From Cellvibrio polysaccharolyticus (GTDB taxonomy: Bacteria > Pseudomonadota > Gammaproteobacteria > Pseudomonadales > Cellvibrionaceae): a stretch of DNA of 64,000 nt. The notes under the pieces are model-generated. The model ran no database searches, was not told the DNA's origin, and saw nothing but the letters and a program-made list of their open reading frames with translations. This document shows, piece after piece, positions 25,187-34,550 of the stretch. The stretch is from assembly GCF_015182315.1 (NCBI RefSeq), contig NZ_PRDL01000001.1, positions 1,612,001-1,676,000 on the forward strand, in the 5' to 3' direction. Numbering within the stretch: position 1 is the stretch's first letter; every line of letters starts with the position of its first letter. The translations under genes and the position numbers were made by a program.

Positions 25187-26514
25187 TCCCCATCCGTGCG
25201 GGCCTCATAGATGGGCTCGGTAGCGGGTAATTTTTTGAACAATTTGTTGAAGTGCTGCTGCACTCTGGCCAGATTGGTCAATGACATACCGCTGGAAAAG
25301 CCAAACCATACATATAAACCGTTGAGGTCGCGAAACATCGCAGGCAGGTATTTGGGGCCAATTACGACGCCTTCAAGGTAGCGCTCATATAAAAGCGGCA
25401 GATCGTCCAGTGTGACCTTGCCGAGAAACAGCATCGGAATGATTTCCGGCACACCGGATTGAATGGCGCTGCGAATAAAATTGACGTTTTCAACAAACCC
25501 TTTGACATAAGAAATATCTTTGGTGAAAACCGAACCGCCGGCCAGTGTGCCGCCCCGAAAGACGCGCTGCGTAACCCGGTAGCTGTCATGCTCGCTAATC
25601 CCTCGCTCCAGAAAATATTGATAGACCTCACAAAAATCTGCCCCTTGTTCCGCAAGATCAACCGCGACTACCCGGTCACTGATGCGCCGTGCGCGCTGCG
25701 GAAAGGAACTGAACGTCAGGGTTTCCATTAAAACCGCCATGCCTTCCTGAATGGCGGTAATGCGCGGCGATCCGACACTCAGCCAGGTTGCCCAGGGCTG
25801 CTGGCGTCCGTTGAGGGTGGTGCCGATATGAACCCAGCCTTCGTGAACCTCCAGGACTTGTAAGTCCAGTTCGGAAAAGAAGGCGCGACGGTTGACCTTG
25901 ATGCAGTCGCCCCCGGCCGCGGCGTCTGAAACAATATTGTCACTGATTTCGACCCGCACGGCGCCCGGTGCAAAATACTGGTTCATGCGCTGTTGCAGAA
26001 TATCTACCGCTTGCTGGGCATCAATGTGCTGGTTGTAAGGTCGATTGAGGTGCTCCACCGCAGGCAACGAAAAAATATGACAAAGCCGTTCTCCCATTTG
26101 CCGCAGGGTTTTTCTATCACCGCGAATCCGGTCGCTGGCCGAGCCATAAAGCAAGCGGCTGAAATGGCCAAATTGCGGTGTACCGCGGGCGCGCAGCAGC
26201 TCGATGACGATTTGATATTGTTCAATGGTGACATGCAAAATCTGGCCGAGCGCATCGCCCCGCCCCAGCTGCCGTTTTACATCCTGCTTTAATTCGCCCA
26301 GTGCCAGGTAAAGCTGATCCGGGTCAAAATTGAATTTGTATTGCTGGTAAAAATCTTTATCGAGCGCCGGTAATTTTTTACCTTTGGCAGCCCGGAAATC
26401 GGCTTCCAGCTCGGCGGGCCACTTAATGGCATCGAGAATACGAATGGGCTTTTGTAATAACACCAGGCGTGTTGAGAGTGCTTTCAGGCGTTCAAGGTAA
26501 GCTTGTTGACTCAT
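25177..26514 (-). CDS. QEGLA-motif metallopeptidase-like protein (DUF1704)
   Basis: A 445-residue member of the family called flavohemoglobin expression-modulating QEGLA motif protein (DUF1704), related to eukaryotic tyrosine carboxypeptidases of the MATCAP type. The metal motif HExxxH is present as HEGWVH (residues 224-229), and the name-giving motif appears as QEGMA (256-260) with Met for Leu; its Glu is a likely third ligand. Usual neighbours of this family (an ATP-grasp ligase-like gene or N-formylglutamate amidohydrolase) are missing here. The bacterial substrate is unknown. Confidence 0.82.
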   Translation of the reverse strand: MSQQAYLERLKALSTRLVLLQKPIRILDAIKWPAELEADFRAAKGKKLPALDKDFYQQYKFNFDPDQLYLALGELKQDVKRQLGRGDALGQILHVTIEQYQIVIELLRARGTPQFGHFSRLLYGSASDRIRGDRKTLRQMGERLCHIFSLPAVEHLNRPYNQHIDAQQAVDILQQRMNQYFAPGAVRVEISDNIVSDAAAGGDCIKVNRRAFFSELDLQVLEVHEGWVHIGTTLNGRQQPWATWLSVGSPRITAIQEGMAVLMETLTFSSFPQRARRISDRVVAVDLAEQGADFCEVYQYFLERGISEHDSYRVTQRVFRGGTLAGGSVFTKDISYVKGFVENVNFIRSAIQSGVPEIIPMLFLGKVTLDDLPLLYERYLEGVVIGPKYLPAMFRDLNGLYVWFGFSSGMSLTNLARVQQHFNKLFKKLPATEPIYEARTDGEWE

Positions 26515-26873
26515 ATTGATTTTCCGAAAGGTGCCAGCTCACCCGCCTGCCTGGCAGGGATAAACTCGCCGGTTCATTCGTTTTACCACCACCGCAACCC
26601 GGCGTTGATAAGGTATCTATTTTTTATAGCAGCCAGTGAGTGACGCTGCGCAAAATAACTGCCATAAAATGGTGCAAGATGTTCTGCTGCTATTGCTGTG
26701 CGCGCCAGCGGCAGACAGGGCGCGCATAGTAACAGCAGCTTGCCGGAAAGGTTAATCTTATGGGGCTTGTTGTGTCCTTGCTGTCGCGAGATACTGTGCC
26801 GATCATCACGCGGATCTGTCATTGATTACAAGGCAGCCATGATTTTCACGGGATCATGGCGGTGAGGTAGGGC
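26515..26873. other. Intergenic region between QEGLA and Rieske genes
   Basis: 359 nt between two divergent genes. I see no gene in it: the 79-codon minus-strand frame inside has no ribosome binding site and an atypical composition. A short inverted repeat (CCATGATtttcacggGATCATGG at 26837-26859) and the GAGGT site of the Rieske gene lie at the right end. No convincing promoter pair stands out. Confidence 0.5.
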
Positions 26874-27179
26874 ATGGGTTATCTTGCGCTGGAAAAATTG
26901 CATCAGTTGTATGACGGCTATCGCCGTCCGGTTCGAATCAGTGGTAATGAGTATTTGTTGTTGCAGGAGGAAGGCAGGGTATATCTGCTGTTAAATCGCT
27001 GTCCGCACCAACAGGCACCTTTGCAGCAGGCCAGTATTTCCAATGGCCAGTTGCGCTGCCCCCGGCACGGTATGGTTTTTGATCTGCTCAGTGGTCGACC
27101 GGTGACTGCCAACGGGTGTGCCGCGCTGACCTTTCTGCCTCTGGTTTACGACGGTAATACGCTGGGGGTGGATGTATAG
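26874..27179 (+). CDS. Rieske [2Fe-2S] ferredoxin
   Basis: A 101-residue stand-alone Rieske domain. The cluster ligands are in CPH (residues about 43-45) and CPRHGM (about 62-65), with spacing normal for Rieske proteins, followed by FDLLSGRP. Such small soluble ferredoxins donate electrons to oxygenases or other redox enzymes. No oxygenase is nearby, so its partner is unknown. ATG 26874 is preceded by GAGGTAGGG. Confidence 0.88.
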   Translation: MGYLALEKLHQLYDGYRRPVRISGNEYLLLQEEGRVYLLLNRCPHQQAPLQQASISNGQLRCPRHGMVFDLLSGRPVTANGCAALTFLPLVYDGNTLGVDV

Positions 27180-27240
27180 CGGCACAATAAACGGGTTAAA
27201 ATGACGGAATGGCTGAACCTGAAGGAGTCAGGTACAAATT

Positions 27241-27714
27241 ATGTACAAACTACTCATTATAAAAATGCTGGGCGTGATATTTATTGCGATGGTCGGCGTG
27301 CACTATCTGTTGTATCTCAAAACCGGCCGGATGCCGGATAATCCGCTTGGCAATTTTTCGCTGGATAGCGTGAGCTTGCCCAAGGTTAATCTACCGTTTA
27401 TTTCCAGTGAGTCCGGGGCTGGTGGAACCAGTTTGTCGGACAAGCCGGTATATACCTGGCGGGATGAAAACGGTGTGCTGCATTTTTCCGAATCGGCGCC
27501 CGAGGGGGGCAACGCCAGTCAGTTTCATAGTGACAAGCCGGTTAACATTGTTCCCGCGGTTAACGTTCCGCCCCGTCAGGATGGCGTGGTTGCTCCCCGA
27601 GCGGGTCGCACGGTAGAGTCCGAGGGTGCTTCGGCTATTGATAAGGCGCTCGATGCCCGTGACCTGTTGGAGCAGCGTCAGGCGGAGCAGCAAAAAGTCC
27701 TCGATCGGTTATAA
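27241..27714 (+). CDS. DUF4124 domain, single-pass membrane protein
   Basis: A 157-residue protein with one N-terminal transmembrane helix (about residues 7-26), then a linker and the DUF4124 motif VYTWRDENGVLHFSESAP (about 76-93), a small beta domain found in many gammaproteobacterial envelope proteins. The C-terminus is a Glu/Gln/Arg-rich helix. ATG 27241 has AAGGAG upstream. It is probably exposed to the periplasm. No specific function is known. Confidence 0.82.
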   Translation: MYKLLIIKMLGVIFIAMVGVHYLLYLKTGRMPDNPLGNFSLDSVSLPKVNLPFISSESGAGGTSLSDKPVYTWRDENGVLHFSESAPEGGNASQFHSDKPVNIVPAVNVPPRQDGVVAPRAGRTVESEGASAIDKALDARDLLEQRQAEQQKVLDRL

Positions 27715-27772
27715 AGCATTCCGGTTAACCGCCATCTTCTGTATAAAATCCCGAAAGCCAGCCGTCAGGCGG

Positions 27773-27801
27773 TTCTACACGCCCGGTTGATCAGGTATAA
27801 T
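27773..27801 (+). promoter_or_regulatory. Probable promoter of the fmdB-aspS-yebC unit
   Basis: A perfect TATAAT (27796-27801) with a weak -35 TTCTAC (27773-27778) at a 17-nt spacing, about 140 nt before the fmdB start. Confidence 0.5.
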
Positions 27802-27940
27802 CGCCCGTTTTTTGGTCTGGCAGAAGGGTTTTGGCCTTTTGTCAGCTGTTGGCGCACGATGTTCGCTCCTGTGAAACTCTTCATTCGGGTTGAGGATGAG
27901 TGCGGTTGGTCTTTCGGGTAGTCTTTTTCGGGTTTTAAAC

Positions 27941-28210
27941 ATGCCTATTTATGAATATCAGTGCCAGTCTTGTAATCATGAATTGGAAGCATTGCAAAAA
28001 ATTGCCGATGCACCGCTGGTAGAGTGTCCCGCTTGTGGCCAGGCTAGCCTGCAGAAGAAAATTTCCGCAGCCGGGTTCCGCCTGAAAGGCGGTGGTTGGT
28101 ATGAAACCGACTTTAAATCCGGCAGTAAAAAAAATCTGGCAGGAGATAGCAGCGCGCCTTCAAGCGGTAGTAAATCCGCCGACAAGCCTGCCTCCGGTGG
28201 CCAGGCCTAA
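27941..28210 (+). CDS. FmdB-family zinc ribbon protein
   Basis: An 89-residue putative regulatory protein. It has the family start MPIYEYQCQSC, a zinc ribbon formed by CQSC and CPAC, and then a low-complexity Ser/Lys/Gly tail ending in SGGQA. ATG 27941 is the family start; the frame is open 17 codons further up. FmdB genes very often sit just before aspS in gammaproteobacteria, as here. No biochemical role is established. Confidence 0.88.
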   Translation: MPIYEYQCQSCNHELEALQKIADAPLVECPACGQASLQKKISAAGFRLKGGGWYETDFKSGSKKNLAGDSSAPSSGSKSADKPASGGQA

Positions 28211-28244
28211 TTTTTGAACATCGACGACATGACGGGAAAAACCT

Positions 28245-30038
28245 ATGCGCAGTGAATACTGTGGCGTTTTGAATGCCTCATTTATTGATCAGGAAGTAAC
28301 ACTTTGCGGTTGGGTTGACCGCCGCCGCGACCATGGTGGCGTCATCTTTATTGATTTGCGCGACCGCGATGGTGTTGTGCAAGTGGTATTTGACCCGGAT
28401 GCCAAAGAAAACTTTGCCCTCGCTGACAAGGTGCGTGGCGAATACGTATTGCAGGTAACCGGTAAAGTGCGCGCGCGCGCCGCAGCTGCTGTTAATCCGA
28501 ACATGAACACCGGTGAAATTGAGGTGTACGGAACGGCGCTGACCATTCTCAACGAAGCCGAAACCATTCCTTTCCCGCTGGATTCCTACGCCAACGTGGG
28601 AGAAGACATTCGCTTGAAGTATCGCTTCCTCGACCTGCGTCGTCAGGACATGCAGAAAGCTTTGCGCTTCCGCTCCAAAGTGACCAGTGCGATTCGCAAC
28701 TACCTGGACACTAACGGCTTTCTGGATATTGAAACCCCTATCCTGACTCGTGCAACACCGGAAGGTGCTCGCGATTATCTGGTGCCATCACGTACCCACG
28801 ATGGTAAATTTTTCGCCTTGCCGCAATCGCCGCAGTTGTTCAAGCAATTGCTGATGGTGTCCGGTTTTGACCGTTACTATCAAATCGCCAAATGTTTCCG
28901 CGACGAAGATCTGCGAGCAGACCGTCAGCCGGAATTTACCCAAATCGATATTGAAACCTCCTTTATGTCCCAGGAGCAAATCATGTCGATCACCGAAGGC
29001 ATGATCAGAGAGGTTTTCAAAGACCTGAAAGGCGTTGAGTTCGGCGAGTTACCGCGCATGCCTTTCTCTGAAGCAATTACCAAATACGGTTCTGATAAGC
29101 CGGATCTACGTATTCCGCTGCAATTGGTAGACATCAAGGATCTGGTTACCGAGGTGGATTTCAAAGTATTCGCCGGCCCGGCCAATGATCCGAAATCCCG
29201 CGTTACTGCCTTGAAAGTGCCTGGCGGCAACGACAAACTGACCCGTAAGCAAATCGACGAGTACACCAAATTTGTCGGTATTTACGGTGCAAAAGGTTTG
29301 GCGTATATCAAGGTAAACGACAAGTCTGACCTGGAAGAAGGTTTGCAATCTCCGATTGTTAAAAACCTGCCATTGCCGGTTCGTGCAGCCATCCTCGAAC
29401 GTGTTAACGCTGAAAACGGCGACCTGATTTTCTTCGGTGCTGACCGTCATAAAGTGGTTACCGAAGCGCTGGGCGCACTGCGTTGCAAGCTGGGTGCAGA
29501 TCTTGATTTGTACACTGCTGAGTGGGCACCGTTGTGGGTGGTTGATTTCCCGATGTTTGAAGAAGACGACAAGGGTAACTGGAGTGCCTTGCACCACCCG
29601 TTCACCGCGCCGTCCTGTTCACCGGAAGAGCTTTCAGCCAATCCGGGAGCTGCTTTGTCGCAAGCCTATGATCTGGTATTGAACGGTACTGAACTGGGTG
29701 GTGGTTCTGTGCGTATCCATACCAGCTCCATGCAACAAACCGTATTCGGTTTGCTGGGTATTGAAGAAGACGAGCAGCGCGAGAAATTCGGCTTCCTGCT
29801 GGATGCACTGAAATACGGTGCACCGCCGCACGGTGGTTTGGCGTTTGGTCTGGACCGTCTGATTATGTTGATGACCGGCGCTGCGTCAATTCGTGATGTT
29901 ATCGCTTTCCCGAAAACCCAGAGTGCTGCCTGTGTTATGACAGATGCACCGGGGATTGTAGACGAACTGCAATTGCGTGAATTGCACATTCGTTTGCGCA
30001 AAAAAGAGCAGGCAGCAGCGGCACAAGCTGCTGAATAA
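28245..30038 (+). CDS. aspS: Aspartyl-tRNA synthetase
   Basis: A class II synthetase of 597 residues, the normal bacterial length. The N-terminal OB-fold anticodon domain has LCGWVDRRRDHGGVIFIDLRDR. Class II motif 2 is around FRDEDLRADRQPEFTQID, the bacterial GAD insertion is about residues 290-420, and motif 3 is in GLAFGLDRLIMLM. It follows fmdB by 34 nt and heads the block aspS-yebC-ruvC. Confidence 0.97.
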   Translation: MRSEYCGVLNASFIDQEVTLCGWVDRRRDHGGVIFIDLRDRDGVVQVVFDPDAKENFALADKVRGEYVLQVTGKVRARAAAAVNPNMNTGEIEVYGTALTILNEAETIPFPLDSYANVGEDIRLKYRFLDLRRQDMQKALRFRSKVTSAIRNYLDTNGFLDIETPILTRATPEGARDYLVPSRTHDGKFFALPQSPQLFKQLLMVSGFDRYYQIAKCFRDEDLRADRQPEFTQIDIETSFMSQEQIMSITEGMIREVFKDLKGVEFGELPRMPFSEAITKYGSDKPDLRIPLQLVDIKDLVTEVDFKVFAGPANDPKSRVTALKVPGGNDKLTRKQIDEYTKFVGIYGAKGLAYIKVNDKSDLEEGLQSPIVKNLPLPVRAAILERVNAENGDLIFFGADRHKVVTEALGALRCKLGADLDLYTAEWAPLWVVDFPMFEEDDKGNWSALHHPFTAPSCSPEELSANPGAALSQAYDLVLNGTELGGGSVRIHTSSMQQTVFGLLGIEEDEQREKFGFLLDALKYGAPPHGGLAFGLDRLIMLMTGAASIRDVIAFPKTQSAACVMTDAPGIVDELQLRELHIRLRKKEQAAAAQAAE

Positions 30039-30203
30039 TTGCTAATACCGGATTGTCCGTAAGGTTGGCCAAGTGCCGGCTTTACGCTTGATGGCAGCGG
30101 ACAATTCTCATCCACCCGCGAACTGCTCCGGCAAGCGCGGGTGATTTGTTTTCAGCCTCTCTGCTTGATTGAGCGGTGCGGGCGCAGGTCTGGAGGTTGT
30201 AAC

Positions 30204-30947
30204 ATGGCCGGTCATTCCAAATGGGCAAATATCAGACACCGTAAAGGTCGTCAGGATGCCAAGCGCGGTAAAATATTTACTAAAATTATTCGTGAGCTCA
30301 CCGTAGCCGCCAAAGGCGGTGCTAACCCGGCCGATAACCCGCGGTTGCGTGCAGCGGTGGATAAAGCGCTCAGTGAAAACATGAAGCGCGATACCATTGA
30401 TAAAGCAATTTCCCGTGGTGCCGGTACCAACGAAGCCGACAATTACGAAGAGCTTACCTACGAAGGTTATGGTGCGGGCGGTGTAGCATTTATTGTTGAA
30501 TGCATGACGGACAACCGCAATCGTACCGTTGGCGATGTGCGCCATGCGTTTACCAAGCGCGGTGGTAATCTCGGAACTGACGGCTCTGTCTCCTATTTGT
30601 TTACCCGTCAGGGACAAATCAGTTTTGAAGCCGGCGTTGATGAAGATGCGATTATCGAAGCAGCGCTGGAAGCCGGTGCCGACGATGTCGTTACCAACGA
30701 TGATGGTTCGATTGAAGTGATGACCGCCTTCGAAGCTTACCTGACGGTGAAGGATGCATTGCTCGCTGCCGGTTTTACCCCGGCCAATGCGGAAATCACC
30801 ATGGTGCCTTCCATTTCTGTGCCGCTCGATAAGGACGGCGCAGAAAAAATTCTTGGCCTGGTAGATATGCTGGAAGATCTGGATGATGTGCAAAATGTGT
30901 ACACCAATGCTGATATTCCCGACGAGGTTATGGAACAACTGCAATAA
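30204..30947 (+). CDS. yebC: YebC/PmpR-family transcriptional regulator
   Basis: A 247-residue cytoplasmic protein beginning AGHSKWANIRHRKG, the family signature. It has the three-domain YebC plan with a conserved acidic C-terminal region. Members act as DNA-binding regulators, and some are reported to relieve ribosome stalling at proline runs. ATG 30204 has a strong GGAGG 7 nt upstream; the frame stays open for 21 more codons but those are not family-like. Directly upstream of ruvC in the standard order. Confidence 0.94.
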   Translation: MAGHSKWANIRHRKGRQDAKRGKIFTKIIRELTVAAKGGANPADNPRLRAAVDKALSENMKRDTIDKAISRGAGTNEADNYEELTYEGYGAGGVAFIVECMTDNRNRTVGDVRHAFTKRGGNLGTDGSVSYLFTRQGQISFEAGVDEDAIIEAALEAGADDVVTNDDGSIEVMTAFEAYLTVKDALLAAGFTPANAEITMVPSISVPLDKDGAEKILGLVDMLEDLDDVQNVYTNADIPDEVMEQLQ

Positions 30948-31116
30948 TTATATCGGCGTTGTTGCCGGCGTAATTGATGTGCTGCAGGCGGTGACCCGGT
31001 TTTCCGCTCTGCAGCGCTGAATTGATTTTTCTTTTTTGTGGCTGCCAAAAACTGCCTCACTTCATGGAACGCTTTTGCGCTATGCCAAGTTCACTGTACC
31101 CCAAGGGTAATAACCT

Positions 31117-31635
31117 GTGACGCTGATTTTGGGTATTGACCCCGGGTCACGCAAAACCGGCTTTGGTATTATTCAAGCCATCAGTGGCCAGGTGCACTAT
31201 GTGACCAGCGGTGTAATCCGCATTCCCGACGGTGAATTGGCAGGGCGGTTGAAAGTTATTTTTGACGGGCTGACGACCATTATTACGCAGTATTCGCCGG
31301 ATGAAATGGCCATTGAGCAAGTTTTTATGGCCCGTAACGCCGCATCGGCGTTAAAGCTGGGGCAGGCGAGAGGGGCAGCGATTGTTGCCGCTGCTGTTCG
31401 CGAGTTGCCGGTGGCTGAATATGAAGCGCGCAAAGTAAAACAATCGGTGGTGGGCAATGGCGCTGCCGATAAATCCCAGGTGCAACACATGGTGAAGACG
31501 CTTCTGCGTTTGCCCGGTGTGCCACAGGAGGATGCGGCCGATGCGCTGGCGGTCGCGCTCTGCCATGCCAATACCCGTCAGCATCTTATCAAGTTGTCCG
31601 GCTCCAGTAGTTTCCGTCGCGGTCGCGTTGTCTGA
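31117..31635 (+). CDS. ruvC: Holliday junction resolvase RuvC
   Basis: A 172-residue endonuclease that cuts Holliday junctions symmetrically after RuvAB migration. The catalytic acids are in GIDPGSRKTGFG (Asp7), AIEQVFMARN (Glu) and the C-terminal DAADALAVALCH (two Asp). The start is GTG 31117 with AAGGGT upstream. First gene of ruvCAB. Confidence 0.95.
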   Translation: MTLILGIDPGSRKTGFGIIQAISGQVHYVTSGVIRIPDGELAGRLKVIFDGLTTIITQYSPDEMAIEQVFMARNAASALKLGQARGAAIVAAAVRELPVAEYEARKVKQSVVGNGAADKSQVQHMVKTLLRLPGVPQEDAADALAVALCHANTRQHLIKLSGSSSFRRGRVV

Positions 31636-31728
31636 CCGGTTCCTGAATTCCCGATTTATTTGTTAGTCTTACGATAATTTTGAATCGGCAGACTTGCCTG
31701 CCTGTTCGTCAGAGCCAAAGGTGTATCA

Positions 31729-32346
31729 ATGATAGGTTTATTGCGTGGCAAACTGCTGGAAAAGTCGCCGCCTGATTTATTGCTGGACGTAAATGGTGTG
31801 GGCTACGAAGTTCAGGCACCGATGACGACCTTTTATTCATTGCCGGGTATTGGCGGTGAAGTAACGCTCTACACGCATCTTTCCATCAGCGAGAATTTGC
31901 ATCAGCTGTTTGGTTTTATTCGCGTGCGAGATCGGTCTTTGTTTCGTACGCTGATCAAAGTGAATGGTGTAGGGCCGAAGCTGGCTATCTCCATTTTATC
32001 CGGTATGGAAGCGGACGATATTGCCCGCTGCGTGCGCGATAACAACACCGTGGCACTGACCAAAGTGCCGGGTATCGGCAAAAAAACCGCCGAGCGTCTG
32101 GTGGTGGAATTAAAAGATCGCTTGAAGAATTGGGATTTACCGCATGCTGCGCTAGCATCAAGCGGTGATACCTTGCCATTGGCCGTCACTGACGATGCGT
32201 ATGTTGAGGCTGAAAGTGCTCTTATTGCCCTGGGCTACAAACCGGTTGACGCCAGCAAAATGATCGCCAAAGCGCTTCATTTGCAGCCTGAAGCCACCAG
32301 TGAAGAATTGATTCGTCTGGCCTTGAAGAGCATGGCTCCCGTTTAA
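31729..32346 (+). CDS. ruvA: Holliday junction branch migration protein RuvA
   Basis: A 205-residue junction-binding subunit. The N-terminal OB fold (MIGLLRGKLLEKSP) is followed by two helix-hairpin-helix motifs (VNGVGPKLAISIL, VPGIGKKTAERLV) and a C-terminal domain that contacts RuvB (about residues 158-205). ATG 31729 has AAAGGTG upstream. Confidence 0.95.
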   Translation: MIGLLRGKLLEKSPPDLLLDVNGVGYEVQAPMTTFYSLPGIGGEVTLYTHLSISENLHQLFGFIRVRDRSLFRTLIKVNGVGPKLAISILSGMEADDIARCVRDNNTVALTKVPGIGKKTAERLVVELKDRLKNWDLPHAALASSGDTLPLAVTDDAYVEAESALIALGYKPVDASKMIAKALHLQPEATSEELIRLALKSMAPV

Positions 32347-32367
32347 TCCCTTTATGAAAAGCTGACC

Positions 32368-33393
32368 ATGATAGAAACGGATCGCCTCATAGCACCCACT
32401 GCCAGAGATCGCGAAGATCATCTGGATCGTACCGTGCGACCCAAAAGCCTTGCTGATTACGTCGGGCAGCCGGTGGTGCGCGAGCAGATGGAAATATTTA
32501 TCGGGGCTGCCAAAAAGCGTCGTGAAGCGCTCGATCACACGCTGGTATTCGGGCCACCTGGTCTCGGTAAAACCACCCTGGCGAATATTATTGCCAACGA
32601 AATGGGCGTGTCTTTAAAAAGTACCTCCGGCCCGGTGTTGGAAAAAGCCGGTGACCTTGCGGCGCTGATGACCAATCTCGAGCCGGGTGACGTGCTGTTC
32701 ATCGACGAAATTCATCGATTGAGTCCCGTTGTTGAGGAAATACTCTATCCGGCCATGGAAGATTTTCAGCTGGATATTATGATTGGTGAGGGTCCGGCGG
32801 CTCGCTCCATTAAATTGGATCTGCCGCCTTTTACGTTGGTGGGTGCAACCACCCGAGCCGGTCTGCTCACCTCGCCGCTGCGTGATCGCTTTGGTATTGT
32901 GCAGCGGCTGGAGTTTTATAACGTGGCTGACCTTACCCATATTGTTGCGCGCTCGGCATCCTTGCTGGGTGTCGATATGGAGCCGCGCGGCGCCGAAGAA
33001 ATCGCCCGCCGTGCTCGCGGAACACCGCGCATCGCCAACCGATTATTGCGCCGGGTGCGTGATTATGCCGATATTAAAGGCAATGGTCAGGTGACGGCAG
33101 ATATTGCAGACAAGGCACTGAATATGCTGAATGTGGATGAGCGCGGTTTCGACCATATGGATCGGCGTTTACTGATGGCGTTAATGCACAACTTTGACGG
33201 TGGGCCGGTCGGGGTTGAAAGTCTGGCGGCAGCAATCAGTGAAGACCGTGGCACCATTGAAGATGTTATTGAGCCTTACCTGATTCAGCAGGGGTTTATG
33301 TCGCGTACACCGCGTGGTCGGATGCTGACGCAAAATGCCTATCTGCATTTTGGCATTGCCATGCCGAAGCGATTACAGGAAAGCGGGGAGTAG
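32368..33393 (+). CDS. ruvB: Holliday junction branch migration helicase RuvB
   Basis: A hexameric AAA+ motor of 341 residues. Walker A is GPPGLGKTTL, Walker B LFIDEIH, sensor 1 GATTRAG, then the arginine-rich TPRIANRLLRR, and a C-terminal winged helix (PRGRMLTQNAYLHFG). It lies 21 nt after ruvA. Confidence 0.97.
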   Translation: MIETDRLIAPTARDREDHLDRTVRPKSLADYVGQPVVREQMEIFIGAAKKRREALDHTLVFGPPGLGKTTLANIIANEMGVSLKSTSGPVLEKAGDLAALMTNLEPGDVLFIDEIHRLSPVVEEILYPAMEDFQLDIMIGEGPAARSIKLDLPPFTLVGATTRAGLLTSPLRDRFGIVQRLEFYNVADLTHIVARSASLLGVDMEPRGAEEIARRARGTPRIANRLLRRVRDYADIKGNGQVTADIADKALNMLNVDERGFDHMDRRLLMALMHNFDGGPVGVESLAAAISEDRGTIEDVIEPYLIQQGFMSRTPRGRMLTQNAYLHFGIAMPKRLQESGE

Positions 33394-33414
33394 CCGGTAA
33401 AGCGGCGGGATGTT

Positions 33415-33828
33415 ATGAGTAATGTTTTTTCAATAAATGTTCGTGTGTACATTGAGGATACCGATGCCGGAGGCATTGTTTATTACGTTAACTATTTAAA
33501 ATTTATGGAGCGTTCCCGTACAGAATTTTTGCGCAACCTGGGGTATGATAAGCCGGCTATTCTGGACGAAAACATGCTCCTTGTTGTTCACTCGGCCAAT
33601 GTCCAGTATCGCCGCCCGGCCCGCCTTGATGATTCTCTCGAAATCACTGCTGAAGTAGTCAAACTGGCCCGATCTTATGTTGAGTTCAGGCAGCAGGTGT
33701 TACGGGGGAACGAATTATTGTGTGACGGTCTAATCCGCATCGCCTGTGTCAACGGGATAACAATGAAACCCTGTGCGATACCTTCTGCCATGCACCAACA
33801 CATCAACCATCAGATAACCCATCAATAA
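33415..33828 (+). CDS. ybgC: Tol-Pal system-associated acyl-CoA thioesterase YbgC
   Basis: A 137-residue hot-dog thioesterase. The active-site Asp is in YIEDTDAGGIVYYVNYLKFMERSRTE, the 4-hydroxybenzoyl-CoA thioesterase signature (here given over positions 33451-33530). In E. coli it acts on acyl-CoA and associates with phospholipid enzymes. It is the first gene of the tol-pal operon, 15 nt before tolQ. Confidence 0.92.
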   Translation: MSNVFSINVRVYIEDTDAGGIVYYVNYLKFMERSRTEFLRNLGYDKPAILDENMLLVVHSANVQYRRPARLDDSLEITAEVVKLARSYVEFRQQVLRGNELLCDGLIRIACVNGITMKPCAIPSAMHQHINHQITHQ

Positions 33829-33843
33829 GAGTCTGTTACTGTT

Positions 33844-34527
33844 ATGTCGGAAACTGAAAATACCCTGTCCATCTGGAGCCTGATTGCCGAAGCCAGTTTT
33901 CTGGTGCAAATGGTCATGCTTATTTTGTTGATGGCCTCGGTCGTCTCCTGGATCATGATTTTTCAGCGCGGCATTTATCACCGCAAAGCTACTGCAGCGC
34001 TGTCCTCCTTCGAAAAACAATTCTGGTCAGGCATTGATCTGAACCAGCTGTTCCGTCAGGGCAATGGCCGCACGGATATCGAAGGTATCGAAAATATATT
34101 CCGTGCCGGCTTCAAGGAATTTACCCGCTTGCGTCAGCAAACCGGTGTAGACCCGGATGCGGTAATGGAAGGTTCACAGCGCGCCATGCGGGTCGCGCTG
34201 GCCCGTGAAGGGGAAAAACTGGAAACCGGTTTGCCATTTCTTGCCAGTGTGGCATCGGTAAGCCCGTATATCGGCCTGTTTGGTACCGTGTGGGGGATTA
34301 TGAATTCATTCCGCGGTCTCGCCAATGTTCACCAAACCACGCTGGCTACGGTGGCGCCAGGTATTTCCGAAGCGTTGATCGCGACGGCAATTGGTCTGTT
34401 TGCGGCGATTCCTGCGGTGTTGGCTTACAACCGTTATTCTGCCCGCGCAGAAGCACTGATGAATAATTATCAGACCTTTGCGGAAGAATTCTCGGCCATC
34501 CTTCACCGTCAGGTACACAGCAAGTAA
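33844..34527 (+). CDS. tolQ: Tol-Pal system protein TolQ
   Basis: A 227-residue inner membrane protein of the ExbB/TolQ/MotA family, which with TolR forms the proton-driven motor that energises TolA. Three transmembrane segments are visible (about residues 16-38, 130-155 and 170-195), with the cytoplasmic loop between the first two. The conserved VSPYIGLFGTVWGIMNSF and GISEALIATAIGLFAAIPAV segments are present. Confidence 0.95.
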   Translation: MSETENTLSIWSLIAEASFLVQMVMLILLMASVVSWIMIFQRGIYHRKATAALSSFEKQFWSGIDLNQLFRQGNGRTDIEGIENIFRAGFKEFTRLRQQTGVDPDAVMEGSQRAMRVALAREGEKLETGLPFLASVASVSPYIGLFGTVWGIMNSFRGLANVHQTTLATVAPGISEALIATAIGLFAAIPAVLAYNRYSARAEALMNNYQTFAEEFSAILHRQVHSK

Positions 34528-34550
34528 TTGTGCTTGCAGGAGTCAATGCC

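Noticed and set aside
26583..26822. 79-codon open frame on the minus strand between QEGLA and Rieske genes
   Set aside because: No ribosome binding site, biased composition and no recognisable motif; probably chance.
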